A stretch of DNA of 64,000 nt from Halobacterium sp. R2-5. Its GTDB lineage: Archaea > Halobacteriota > Halobacteria > Halobacteriales > Halobacteriaceae. The DNA lies in the NCBI RefSeq assembly GCF_011734195.1, contig NZ_JAANTH010000001.1, forward strand, positions 1,178,001 to 1,242,000, written 5' to 3'. Position numbers and translations under genes: made by a program. The notes beneath the pieces were generated by a model. The model did no database searches. It saw only the letters and a program-made list of their open reading frames with translations, and was not told where the DNA came from. Shown piece after piece: positions 45,169-53,392 of the stretch (its first letter is position 1; every line of letters starts with the position of its first letter).

Positions 45169-47283
45169 ATGCCACTCGCCGACTCGGACCGACGCCTCGT
45201 CGAAGCGGAGCTCGGCCGCGACCCGACGCGGGCGGAGGCCGCGCTGTTCGAGAACCTCTGGAGCGAGCACTGCGCGTACCGCTCCTCTCGGCCGCTGCTG
45301 TCCGCGTTCACCACCGACAGCGACGACGTCGTCGTCGGGCCGGGCGACGACGCCGCGGTCGTCTCCGTCCCCGGTACGGACCAACTCGTGACGTTCGGCG
45401 TCGAGAGCCACAACCACCCCTCGTACGTCGACCCCTACGACGGCGCCGCCACGGGCGTCGGCGGCATCGTCCGCGACACGCTCTCGATGGGGGCGTACCC
45501 GATAGCGCTCGCGGACGCGCTGTACTTCGGCGGCTTCGACCGCGACCACTCCCGGTACCTCCTCGACGGCGTCGTCGAGGGTATCAGCGACTACGGGAAC
45601 GCCATCGGCGTCCCCACCGTGACGGGGAGCACGCAGTTCCACGACGGCTACGAGGGCAACCCGCTCGTGAACGTCGCGTGCGTCGGCCTCGTCACCGAGG
45701 ACCGCCTCGTCACGGCCGCCGCGAAAGAACCCGGGAACAAGCTCGTGCTCGTCGGGAACGCAACGGGCCGGGACGGTCTCGGCGGCGCGAGCTTCGCAAG
45801 CGAGGACCTCGCGGAGGACGCCGAGACCGAGGACCGGCCCGCGGTCCAGGTTGGCGACCCGTACACGGAGAAGCTCCTCGTGGAGGCCAACGAGGCGCTC
45901 GTCGACGAGGACCTCCTGCTGGCCGCCCGCGACCTCGGCGCGGCCGGGCTGGGCGGCGCGTCCTCGGAGATGGTCGCGCAGGGCGGCCTCGGCGCGCGCA
46001 TCGACCTGGCGAACGTCCACCAGCGCGAACCGAACATGAACGCGCTCGAAATCCTGCTCGCCGAGTCCCAGGAGCGGATGTGCTACGAGGTCCGCCCGGA
46101 GGACGTCGAGCGCGTCGCGGAGATCGCGGACCGCTTCGACCTCGGCTGCTCGGTCATCGGCGAGGTGACCGAGGGGAACTACGTCTGCGAGTTCGAGGGC
46201 GAGACGGTCGTTGACGCGCCCGCGGAGTTCCTCGCGGACGGCGCGCCGATGAACGACCTCGAGCGCGAGGAGCCGAGCGAGCGCGACACCGACCTGCCGG
46301 ACGTCGGAGTCGGCGAGGCGTTCGACGCGGTGCTGTCGAGCCCGAACACGGCGAGCAAGCGCTGGGTGTACCGCCAGTACGACCACGAGGTCGGTAACCG
46401 CACGCTCCGCCGGCCCGGCGAGGACGCCGCCGAACTCGCGCTCCACGAAGTAGCTGAGGCGGGCGGCGAGGAGACGGCGCTCGCGTTTTCGGCGGGCGCG
46501 AACCCGAACTGGACGGCGGCGTCGCCGTACCGCGGCGCGTACGCGACGGCCGTGGAGAACGCGACGAACCTCGCGGCCGTCGGCGCCGAGCCGCTCGCGG
46601 CGGTGGACTGCCTGAACGGCGGGAACCCCGAGAAGCCGGACGTCTACGGCGGCTTCGCGTCGGCTGTCGACGGTCTCGCGGACGGCTGCCGCGCGGTCGA
46701 CGCGCCGGTCGTCGGCGGGAACGTCAGCCTCTACAACGACTCCGCTGCGGGCCCCGTACCGCCGACGCCGACGCTCGCGATGCTCGGCGTCCGGGCGGGC
46801 TACGACGCGCCCGGAATGGCAGTCGCGGGAGAGGGCGACCTCGTGCTCGTCGGCGGGCACGACGAGACGCTCGGCGGGAGCGAGTACCTCGCGCAGTTCG
46901 ACGGCAGCGCGCCGTTCCCCGACGTCGAGTCCGAGGGCGTCGCCGGGGTCCGGACGGCCGCGGCACACGACGCGACGCTCGCGGTCCACGACGTCAGCGA
47001 CGGCGGGCTCGCGGTCACGCTCGCCGAGATGGTCGGCGAGGACGCGGGGGTCGACGCCGAAGTGCCGAGCGTCGGCGCGCTGTTCTCCGAGGCGCCGGGG
47101 CGCGCGGTCGTGGAGACGACCGACGCCGACGTGCTCCGGGAGGCCGTGGACGCGCCCGTGGTCGACCTCGGCGAAGCGACGGCCGACGGCGCGCTCGCGC
47201 TCGGCGTGGCCGGCGAGTCCGTGAACTACGAGCACGAGGAGATCGCGGACGCGCGGCGCGTCCTCGAACGCGAACTCGACTAG
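45169..47283 (+). CDS. purL: Phosphoribosylformylglycinamidine synthase subunit II
   Basis: 704 residues, the small PurL type that works with PurQ and PurS. Typical segments are [63 protein letters not shown] and, in the second half, [32 protein letters not shown] and [15 protein letters not shown]. It makes FGAM from FGAR with ATP and ammonia channelled from PurQ. PurQ/PurS are not adjacent. Its stop is the left part of a CTAG shared with the small gene on the other strand. Confidence 0.95.
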   Translation: MPLADSDRRLVEAELGRDPTRAEAALFENLWSEHCAYRSSRPLLSAFTTDSDDVVVGPGDDAAVVSVPGTDQLVTFGVESHNHPSYVDPYDGAATGVGGIVRDTLSMGAYPIALADALYFGGFDRDHSRYLLDGVVEGISDYGNAIGVPTVTGSTQFHDGYEGNPLVNVACVGLVTEDRLVTAAAKEPGNKLVLVGNATGRDGLGGASFASEDLAEDAETEDRPAVQVGDPYTEKLLVEANEALVDEDLLLAARDLGAAGLGGASSEMVAQGGLGARIDLANVHQREPNMNALEILLAESQERMCYEVRPEDVERVAEIADRFDLGCSVIGEVTEGNYVCEFEGETVVDAPAEFLADGAPMNDLEREEPSERDTDLPDVGVGEAFDAVLSSPNTASKRWVYRQYDHEVGNRTLRRPGEDAAELALHEVAEAGGEETALAFSAGANPNWTAASPYRGAYATAVENATNLAAVGAEPLAAVDCLNGGNPEKPDVYGGFASAVDGLADGCRAVDAPVVGGNVSLYNDSAAGPVPPTPTLAMLGVRAGYDAPGMAVAGEGDLVLVGGHDETLGGSEYLAQFDGSAPFPDVESEGVAGVRTAAAHDATLAVHDVSDGGLAVTLAEMVGEDAGVDAEVPSVGALFSEAPGRAVVETTDADVLREAVDAPVVDLGEATADGALALGVAGESVNYEHEEIADARRVLERELD

Positions 47284-47426
47284 AAGAACGCGGGCAGCAG
47301 GTACGCGACCGCGAGGCCGACGAGCAGTACGATGAAGCCGGTGCCGACGTGGCTAGTGGAGTACTCCTGCATCGGTGACGTGACGCGGCCCGCGTCCCCG
47401 TGGTCGTCGTGAGCGTGGTCGGACAT
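47280..47426 (-). CDS. DUF7550-like micro-membrane protein
   Basis: 48 residues: a His/Asp-rich head ([18 protein letters not shown]), the segment [12 protein letters not shown] and one membrane helix ending LPAFF. This His-rich head plus VTSPMQ plus single helix matches a small haloarchaeal family I recall as DUF7550. The His cluster could bind metal. It shares CTAG (47280-47283) with the purL stop. Function unknown. Confidence 0.75.
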   Translation of the reverse strand: MSDHAHDDHGDAGRVTSPMQEYSTSHVGTGFIVLLVGLAVAYLLPAFF

Positions 47427-47471
47427 ACGCGGCGGTTGGATGTGCCCTCACTTGGCAGTACCGAACCGGCG

Positions 47472-47912
47472 CTACTGGTCGCGGGGATGGCGGACGATGT
47501 GGACGTCGTAGCGGTCGTCCGAGGAGACGGTCTGGCCGACGGAGCTGATGCCGCCGACCATCCGGCCGGCGTTGTCGCTGCCGATGAACACGACCGACGC
47601 GTCGCGCTCGACGGCGAGCTCGCGAATCGCGCGACTCACGCGGCCGCGGGGCGCGTACCTGTCGACGACCCGGTACGCGAACCCCGCACTCGGGTCGAGG
47701 TCGGTCACGATGGCCTGGAGGTTCGCGGTGACTCGCTCGACCGAGAACTCCGTGTCGCCGCCGAGCCACCCGCGCTCGCGGGCTTTCTTCGCGTCGCGCG
47801 GAACCGCGGTGACCGCGACGACGTCCTCGTCGACGGTGGTCGCGAACCGGGTTGCGCGGTCGAGGGCGGCCCGCGAGAGCGGCGAGTTGTCGAACGCGAC
47901 GACGAACGTCAT
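47472..47912 (-). CDS. Universal stress protein (UspA family)
   Basis: 146 residues. The N-terminal strand TFVVAFDNSPLSRAALDRA and the C-terminal ATP-binding loop IGSDNAGRMVGGISSVGQTVSSD fit the ATP-binding Usp subfamily. Haloarchaea carry many such single-domain proteins, thought to act in stress response. An inverted repeat lies 87 bases upstream (47999-48019). Confidence 0.88.
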   Translation of the reverse strand: MTFVVAFDNSPLSRAALDRATRFATTVDEDVVAVTAVPRDAKKARERGWLGGDTEFSVERVTANLQAIVTDLDPSAGFAYRVVDRYAPRGRVSRAIRELAVERDASVVFIGSDNAGRMVGGISSVGQTVSSDDRYDVHIVRHPRDQ

Positions 47913-47998
47913 GTCAGCGGCTCTTGTTCGCAGGGGGTGAAACCACTATCGACTCCCCCGACTGCTCGTACCCGGTCCGGCCCGCCGCTGCCGGCGCG

Positions 47999-48019
47999 CT
48001 GTCACTCCCTTGGTGACAG
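47999..48019. repeat. Perfect 7-base inverted repeat between two small genes
   Basis: CTGTCAC-TCCCTTG-GTGACAG has a 7-base-pair stem and a 7-base loop in the divergent gap between the stress protein gene (47912, minus) and the 48076 gene (plus). It could be an operator for one or both, or an RNA hairpin. Confidence 0.4.
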
Positions 48020-48075
48020 TGAGTAACTGAGAGAACGCGCGACCTATCCGTCCGTGCGGCCTCCTGCCCGACACC

Positions 48076-48216
48076 ATGACACCGCCAGCTGAGGCCGACG
48101 AGTCGCGAACGGAGTACGGAATCACGGACGAGGACGCTGAGCAGATCGGCCGGTACCTGGCGAAACGCCCCCACGAGCGCACCGTCGACGACCTCCGGCC
48201 GCCCGCCGACGACTGA
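48076..48216 (+). CDS. 46-residue acidic protein, unknown function
   Basis: Starts MTPPAEADESRTEYGITDED and ends with a helix and tail ERTVDDLRPPADD. It has the acidic composition of real haloarchaeal proteins and good codon use (G/C at most third positions), and the frame is closed neatly by TGA. A pattern of YGITDED..IGRYL..RTVDDLRP seems to recur in haloarchaeal small proteins as far as I recall. Confidence is limited by length. Confidence 0.55.
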   Translation: MTPPAEADESRTEYGITDEDAEQIGRYLAKRPHERTVDDLRPPADD

Positions 48217-48395
48217 GTCAGTACCGGTAACGGTCAGTCTCTCGGGCTCGGAGGAGATTCGACCGCCGCACTGTGGGACGCCCCAAACTGCGTTCGAGCG
48301 GGACCGCGCTCCGACTCTCCGGAACGGGCACGGGCGGGCAGCGTCCCGAACGGAACCGCCACATGAACTTTACCGAGGCGTCCGCATTATAGCGT

Positions 48396-48671
48396 ATGGC
48401 TGAACCGACGGAAGACAACATCATCCACCGGGAGCTGGACACGGACGCGGAGAACCCCGCAGTCGAAATCGCGGAGCTCGTCGCCGACGTCGAGGGCACG
48501 GACACGACCGAGCTGCCGGCGATGTACGACATCGCCGACCACGTTCTCGACCACCTGTTCTCGACGCCGCCGGCGCCGGAAGCCCAGTTCAAGGTCAGCT
48601 TCAGCTACGAGGGGTACCGCATCACGGTCGAACAGAACGGCGCCGCGGAGCTCATCGACACCGAAACCTGA
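48396..48671 (+). CDS. HalOD1 domain protein
   Basis: 91 residues, matching the halobacterial output domain 1: AVEIAELVADVEGTDTTELPAMYDIADHVLDHLFSTPP followed by FKVSFSYEGYRITVEQNGAAEL. The domain is usually fused to receiver or GAF/PAS sensors or stands alone in large numbers in haloarchaea, presumably as a signalling output of unknown mechanism. Here it is a stand-alone copy with no kinase or receiver next to it. Confidence 0.85.
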   Translation: MAEPTEDNIIHRELDTDAENPAVEIAELVADVEGTDTTELPAMYDIADHVLDHLFSTPPAPEAQFKVSFSYEGYRITVEQNGAAELIDTET

Positions 48672-48768
48672 GGAACGAGCCGGGACGGACAGCGGGAGGT
48701 GAGTGTCCCGACGGCGTGTCCGCGTTCGGACTGTTTTTGTGGGGGCGGACCCTACTCGTCGCTATCAC

Positions 48769-49581
48769 ATGGCTTTGACTAAGCGCGTCATCCCGTGCGT
48801 CGACGTCGACGTCGACGACGACGGGAACGCCGCCGTCTACACGGGCGTGAACTTCGAAGACCTCGAATACACGGGCGACCCCGTGGAGATGGCCAAACGG
48901 TACAACGAGGCGGGCGCCGACGAGTTCGTCTTCCTCGACATCACGGCGAGCGCGGAGGGCCGGGAGACGATGCTGAGCGTCGTCGAGCGCGTCGCCGACG
49001 AGGTGTTCATCCCGCTGACAGTCGGCGGCGGCATCCGTGACACCGACGACATCAAGGAGACGCTGCGCGCGGGCGCCGACAAGGTCTCCATCAACACGGG
49101 CGCCATCGAACGCCCGGAGCTCATCACGGAGGGCGCGCGGGCGTTCGGCAACCAGTGCATCGTCATCAGCGTGGACGCGCGCCGGCGCTTCGACGAGGAC
49201 GGCGAGCACTACGAGCAGGTCGACGGCGAGTCCTGCTGGTTCGAGGCGACCGTGAAAGGCGGCCGCGAGGGCACCGGCATCGACGTCGTCGAGTGGGCGG
49301 CGGAGGCCGAGCGCCGCGGCGCCGGCGAGCTGTTCGTGAACTCCATCGACGCCGACGGCACGAAGGACGGCTACGACCTCCCGCTGACGGGTGCGGTCTG
49401 TGACGCCGTCTCCACGCCGGTCATCGCGTCCTCCGGCTGTGGCTCCCCGCAGGACATGGTGGAGGCGTTCGACGTCGGCGCGGACGCCGCGCTCGCGGCG
49501 TCGATCTTCCACTACGGCGAGTACACCATCGAGGAGACCAAGCAGTACCTCGACGACCACGACGTTCCGGTCCGCTACTGA
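48769..49581 (+). CDS. hisF: Imidazole glycerol phosphate synthase subunit HisF
   Basis: 270 residues forming a (beta/alpha)8 barrel. Catalytic aspartates are seen in RVIPCVDVD (Asp12) and [10 protein letters not shown]; phosphate-binding loops are TVGGGIRD and [11 protein letters not shown]. With HisH it makes imidazole glycerol phosphate and AICAR in histidine synthesis. An inserted [13 protein letters not shown] segment after VDARRRF is typical of haloarchaea. A TATA-like GTTTTTGT lies 29-36 bases before the ATG at 48769, supporting it over an upstream in-frame codon. Confidence 0.95.
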   Translation: MALTKRVIPCVDVDVDDDGNAAVYTGVNFEDLEYTGDPVEMAKRYNEAGADEFVFLDITASAEGRETMLSVVERVADEVFIPLTVGGGIRDTDDIKETLRAGADKVSINTGAIERPELITEGARAFGNQCIVISVDARRRFDEDGEHYEQVDGESCWFEATVKGGREGTGIDVVEWAAEAERRGAGELFVNSIDADGTKDGYDLPLTGAVCDAVSTPVIASSGCGSPQDMVEAFDVGADAALAASIFHYGEYTIEETKQYLDDHDVPVRY

Positions 49582-49651
49582 CCGCAAGCTAGTCGCCGGT
49601 GAACTTTCGGGAGTTTGTTTCGCGGCGCTGTAACTGTAAACGCTACGAATG

Positions 49652-49659
49652 ATTTATCA
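49652..49659 (+). promoter_or_regulatory. TATA-like element before the 49683 gene
   Basis: ATTTATCA lies 24-31 bases before the ATG at 49683, in the 101-base gap after hisF. Confidence 0.55.
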
Positions 49660-49682
49660 TACGGGTCGTTGAGAATAACCGT

Positions 49683-50087
49683 ATGCCCTACTCTGGTGCG
49701 TCCGGGCCGGGGGACCCGGGACCTGCCCAGTGCTCGGACGACGGACCGCTCGACGCCGGGCGGGCCGCCGTCGAAGCCGTCGAGTGCGACTCGGCGCGCT
49801 TCGTGAGCCTGGCGCACGCGTCCGGCGGCCTCCAGCCCACGTATCTCGTGTTGACGAACAGCGACCGCGAGGCGACGCGGCTCTCGGCGACAGACGTGCT
49901 GTCGGTACCCGAGATCCAGAACGCGATCGCGTACTTCGGCGAGGAGACCGACAGCGTCCGCGTCCGCACACAGCCCGGTCGCCGCAAGGCGTTAGAAGAA
50001 CACGTCGACGCGCTGGCCGAGCGCAGTCAGGCGCCGGCCTTCGAGTTCGCGAATCGCCGCTTCGAGCTGTCCGTCGTCGCCGGTTAG
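49683..50087 (+). CDS. Soluble haloarchaeal protein, unknown function
   Basis: 134 residues, starting [20 protein letters not shown]. After a Gly/Pro-rich head come strand-like [20 protein letters not shown] and helix-strand elements ([45 protein letters not shown]). No membrane segment or known motif. The stop shares TTAG (50084-50087) with the rpoL stop on the other strand. Confidence 0.7.
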   Translation: MPYSGASGPGDPGPAQCSDDGPLDAGRAAVEAVECDSARFVSLAHASGGLQPTYLVLTNSDREATRLSATDVLSVPEIQNAIAYFGEETDSVRVRTQPGRRKALEEHVDALAERSQAPAFEFANRRFELSVVAG

Positions 50088-50368
50088 GCCGCCGCCTCGA
50101 ACGCGTCCGCGAAGTCCCGGAGCTCGTCGCCCATCCGGCCGGCCGCCGACTCCAGCGCGCTCAGCGGGTCGGCGCCGTCCTCGGTCTTGATGGTGAGCAC
50201 CGGCTCCGTCTGACCGCCGGACTGCTCGGGGTTCACGTCGTACGAGGCCGCGGTGACGCCCTCGGTCTCGAGGAGCGCGCCCTTCAGCCCGTTCATGAAC
50301 GTGTGGTCCTCCCCGCTAATCTCGATCGTGAGTTCCGCGTCTCCCTTCTCGATGACCCGCAGTTCCAT
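50084..50368 (-). CDS. rpoL: DNA-directed RNA polymerase subunit L
   Basis: 94 residues, the archaeal Rpb11/AC19 counterpart. [20 protein letters not shown] is the N-terminal strand pair, [31 protein letters not shown] the dimerisation core that pairs with RpoD, and [22 protein letters not shown] the C-terminal helix. The ATG at 50368 is chosen because the longer frame adds an arginine-rich leader with no family resemblance. Confidence 0.95.
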   Translation of the reverse strand: MELRVIEKGDAELTIEISGEDHTFMNGLKGALLETEGVTAASYDVNPEQSGGQTEPVLTIKTEDGADPLSALESAAGRMGDELRDFADAFEAAA

Positions 50369-50427
50369 GCGACGTGGTTCGCCCGTATCGCGTTTCAACG
50401 TTTCGAAGCGTCGGTTCGCGGGCGGAC

Positions 50428-50435
50428 GGTTTATG
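50428..50435 (+). promoter_or_regulatory. TATA-like element of the rhomboid gene
   Basis: GGTTTATG lies 26-33 bases before the ATG at 50461, supporting that start over an in-frame upstream codon at 50374, which lies before the promoter. Confidence 0.5.
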
Positions 50436-50460
50436 CCATCGGGGCCAGCCATCTTCCCGT

Positions 50461-52230
50461 ATGAACGTCTCGCCGGTGGTCGTCGTCGCCGCGGCGACGG
50501 TCGCCGTCCTCGCAGCGACCGCCGCCGTCCCACGGTACCGTCGCCTCGGACCGCTCGCTCGCGCCGCGCCGCTCGGCGTCCTCCTCGGCATCGCCGCCGC
50601 CGCGGCGCTGGAAACCGTCGGCGTCTGGAGCGCGGCCGCGTACGCCGCCGTCGTCGCGCTACTCGCGACCGGCGCGGCCGTGATGTCGGTCGGCGAGGGA
50701 CGCGCGGTCGTCCGGCGCGTCCGTAGCCGGCTGCTGTTCGGCGTCCCGTGGGGGACGCTCGCCGTCGTCGCGGGCGTCGCCGCGTTCTACCTCGTCGTCC
50801 AGTTCGGCGCGGCGGGGTCGCCGCTGGTCGTGCCGTTCGTCTCGTGGTCGTACTTCTACCCGCTCGGGACGGTCACGTCCGCGTTCGCGCACGCCAGCCT
50901 CGGCCACGTCACCGGGAACCTGCTCGGGACAGTCGCGCTCGCGCCGCTCGCGGAGTACGCGTTCTCGCACTACCCGACGGAGCGCGGCGAGTCGTCGTTC
51001 GGCTCGTGGACGACGAACCCCTACGTCCGGGCGTTCGTACTGTTCCCCGCGGGTGTCCTCGCGCTGGGACTGCTCACGGGCGTGTTCTCCTGGGGCGCGA
51101 CCATCGGCTTCTCCGGCGTCGTCTACGCGTTCGCCGGGTTCGCGCTCGTGCGCTTCCCGCTGGCGACTGTGCTCGCGGTGTCCGCGCGCGAACTGCTCTC
51201 CTTGCTCTGGTCGGTCCTCCAGAACCCGATCACGTACGCCTCCGCGTCCTCGTCGTTCTCGGCGCCGTGGTGGGCCGGCGTCTCCGTGCAGGGCCACCTC
51301 TTCGGCTTCCTCGCCGGCGCGGTGCTGGCGGCCGCGCTCGTCGCCCGCCGCGACCGCGGACCGTCTGCGGCCCGCGTCTGGTTCGGCGCCGTCGTGCTCG
51401 GCGCGTCGATGTCGCTGTGGGCGGTGTGGTGGTACGGCGGCGTCGACGAGTACGTGCTGTTCCGCGCGCTCGGGCTGTTGCTCGTCGCCACGCTCGCCGT
51501 CCTGCTGACCGCCGCCGTGCGCGCTGACGCGGCCACCCTCGTCCGCGACGTCTCCACGCGGAAGGTCGCGTTCGCGCTGCTGCTGTTGCCGGTCGTGACG
51601 ATGTCGCTGGTCGCCGTCCCGGTGAACCTCACCACCGTCGCGGACGCCGACCTCCCCGGCGATCCCGTGGAAGTCCGGGGCTACGAGGTGACGTACGCCG
51701 AGGACGTCACGAACGAGCGCGTCGCTGGCGTCGACCTGCCGTACGGGAGCGAGGCGACGAACGTCTCGGCGAGCGGCGTCATCGTCGCGAACGACGGCCG
51801 CGACATCTGGACGGAGGAGGTGAGCGCGAGCAGACTCGGGTTCTACGGCGACCAGACCGTCACCGTGGGCGGCGTCGGCTGGAAGGAGACGGTCGGCGTC
51901 CACCGCCGCGGCTGGGTGCCCGCGGGCGGGGACGCCGTCTACAACGTCTACGTGACGCCGCCGGACGAGTCGACGAGGCACGTCTACAGCTCCGAGGGCT
52001 CGACGGCCGACCCCGTCGTCGGCGGCCGGGCGGTGCGCGTGGACGCCGCTGGCGGCGGATTCGGGCTGGAGGTCCTGCGGAACGACACGGTCGTCGAGAC
52101 CGTCGAGCTCCCGCGGGGCAACGAGTCCGTCGACGCGGGCGGGCTGACGTTCGCGCGGAACGAGAGCCGCGTGCTCGCGGCGTACGGCAACACTACCGTA
52201 ACGATCGCGACCGAGGAGTCCTACGAGTAG
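50461..52230 (+). CDS. Rhomboid serine protease with C-terminal ectodomain
   Basis: 589 residues. Rhomboid hallmarks are complete: [10 protein letters not shown] (His144, His149, Asn153), nucleophile Ser218 in GFSGVVYAF and His279 in VQGHLFG. Two helices precede the core and three follow it. From about residue 390 ([20 protein letters not shown]) the protein is a beta-rich, acidic domain of roughly 200 residues with NxS/T sites (for example NVSAS, NESV, NTTV), probably outside the cell. Such an ectodomain could present or recognise substrates. Stop codons of this gene and the methyltransferase abut. Confidence 0.9.
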   Translation: MNVSPVVVVAAATVAVLAATAAVPRYRRLGPLARAAPLGVLLGIAAAAALETVGVWSAAAYAAVVALLATGAAVMSVGEGRAVVRRVRSRLLFGVPWGTLAVVAGVAAFYLVVQFGAAGSPLVVPFVSWSYFYPLGTVTSAFAHASLGHVTGNLLGTVALAPLAEYAFSHYPTERGESSFGSWTTNPYVRAFVLFPAGVLALGLLTGVFSWGATIGFSGVVYAFAGFALVRFPLATVLAVSARELLSLLWSVLQNPITYASASSSFSAPWWAGVSVQGHLFGFLAGAVLAAALVARRDRGPSAARVWFGAVVLGASMSLWAVWWYGGVDEYVLFRALGLLLVATLAVLLTAAVRADAATLVRDVSTRKVAFALLLLPVVTMSLVAVPVNLTTVADADLPGDPVEVRGYEVTYAEDVTNERVAGVDLPYGSEATNVSASGVIVANDGRDIWTEEVSASRLGFYGDQTVTVGGVGWKETVGVHRRGWVPAGGDAVYNVYVTPPDESTRHVYSSEGSTADPVVGGRAVRVDAAGGGFGLEVLRNDTVVETVELPRGNESVDAGGLTFARNESRVLAAYGNTTVTIATEESYE

Positions 52231-52839
52231 TCACCACTCGATGCGGAACGCCTCGACGTCGAGGCGCTCGCGCTCGCTCGTGTGGAAGTCGAACTGGCGG
52301 GCGACGTCCAACTCGGCGGCGAACGCGTGCGTGACCTCGCCGCCTCCGTCGGCCGCGAACGACTCCACGAACGACTGGCTGCCCGCGTTGTGAATCGAGT
52401 ACGAGACGCTCGCGACGTCGGCGGTGGCCGCGAGGAACGCGCGGTCGGCGTGTTCGCTGCCGCGCTGCGCGCCGAACGGCGGGTTCATCACGACCGTGTC
52501 GACGCTCGCCAGCGGCGGCCGCGTGGCGTCTCCGAGCAGCCAGTCGACGGCGACGCCAGGGTCGACGCGCGCCTCGTTCTCGCGCGCGACGGCGAGCGCT
52601 TCGCGGTCCCGTTCGACGGCGAGGACGCGCGCGGGCTCCCGGGTGGCGGCGCCGAGCGCGAGTATCCCCGTGCCGGTGCCGAGGTCGGCGACCGTGCGGC
52701 CGGCGAGGTCGCCGTGGAGGTCTGCGAGGTGGAGGAGGTGGGCGGCGAGGTCCGCGGGCGTCGGGTACTGTTCGAGCGCGGCGCTCGGGTCGCGGAACCC
52801 CTCGACCGCGGCCAGTCGCTGTTCGAGCGCGCGTTTCAC
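52231..52839 (-). CDS. METTL5-like N6-adenine methyltransferase
   Basis: 202 residues. EQYPTPADLAAHLLHLA at 24-40, the SAM loop ADLGTGTGILALGA and the catalytic NPPFG (119-123) match the METTL5/archaeal homologue group, which methylates adenine in small-subunit rRNA. The N-terminal MKRALEQRLAAVEGF is also typical. It starts with GTG. It is 53 bases downstream of the 53279 gene on the same strand and could share its transcript. Confidence 0.9.
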   Translation of the reverse strand: MKRALEQRLAAVEGFRDPSAALEQYPTPADLAAHLLHLADLHGDLAGRTVADLGTGTGILALGAATREPARVLAVERDREALAVARENEARVDPGVAVDWLLGDATRPPLASVDTVVMNPPFGAQRGSEHADRAFLAATADVASVSYSIHNAGSQSFVESFAADGGGEVTHAFAAELDVARQFDFHTSERERLDVEAFRIEW

Positions 52840-52892
52840 GTCCGCAGCGAGGGCTCGGGGAGCGAAGAAAGCTACGTCACGCAGCCGGTCCG

Positions 52893-53279
52893 TCAGTTCA
52901 GTGAGAGGCCGTTGACGTCGACGGCGAGGCCGTCGCGGCGCGCGCGCTCGGCGACGGCGGAGAGGGCGGGACGGACTTTCTCCGGGGCGGCGGCCTCGCG
53001 GACGTCGACAGTGAGGCGGTTCGCGCCGAGGAAGGAGGCGTTCTCGACGAGGTCGCGGAGGCGGTCGGCCTCGCGCTGGGTGGCGAGCGAGCAGTCCTCG
53101 TCGAAGGCGGCGTCCACGGTGACTTCGGCGGGAACGTAGCCCTCGTCGGCGAGGTCGTCGGCGAACGCGCGGAGGTCCTCGCGGGACGCGTCCGCGATGG
53201 CGCCGGCGTCGACGGCCACGGGCGTTGAGTCGGTGGGTCGACAGCCCTCGACGGGGCCGGACTGGCGTGACGTGCTCAT
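52893..53279 (-). CDS. Haloarchaeal protein of unknown function upstream of the METTL5-like gene
   Basis: 128 residues. A Ser/Thr/Pro-rich head precedes AVDAGAIADASREDLRAFADDLADEG, EVTVDAAFDEDCSLATQREADRLRDLV and ANRLTVDVREAAAPEKVRPALSAVAERARRDGLAVDVNGLSLN. The alternation of strands and helices suggests a small alpha/beta fold, and the closing DGLAVDVNG is a regular strand. The ATG at 53279 follows a TATA-like patch (TTTTTGTA at 53306-53313) and an inverted repeat. Confidence 0.7.
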   Translation of the reverse strand: MSTSRQSGPVEGCRPTDSTPVAVDAGAIADASREDLRAFADDLADEGYVPAEVTVDAAFDEDCSLATQREADRLRDLVENASFLGANRLTVDVREAAAPEKVRPALSAVAERARRDGLAVDVNGLSLN

Positions 53280-53287
53280 GCTACCTC

Positions 53288-53299
53288 ACCATACATGGT
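53288..53299. promoter_or_regulatory. Inverted repeat between TATA-like element and the 53279 start
   Basis: ACCAT-AC-ATGGT is a 5+2+5 inverted repeat 9-20 bases before the ATG at 53279 (minus), where a repressor would block transcription start. The surrounding 53280-53340 stretch is unusually AT-rich. Confidence 0.4.
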
Positions 53300-53361
53300 A
53301 GAAATACAAAAAGGTTTGTTAATGCACAGTAGTAATTTTCCGGGCGGCCGGCAACCCCGTC

Positions 53362-53369
53362 GTTATTTG
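53362..53369 (+). promoter_or_regulatory. TATA-like element of the histidine kinase gene
   Basis: GTTATTTG lies 24-31 bases before the ATG at 53393, giving a leaderless arrangement. Confidence 0.5.
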
Positions 53370-53392
53370 CTGAGATAGTCCCATGCGAGCGT

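Noticed and set aside
43768-47235. A 1155-codon minus-strand frame across purL and the PHP gene
   Set aside because: Covers clear genes in other frames and changes composition at their borders; not a protein.
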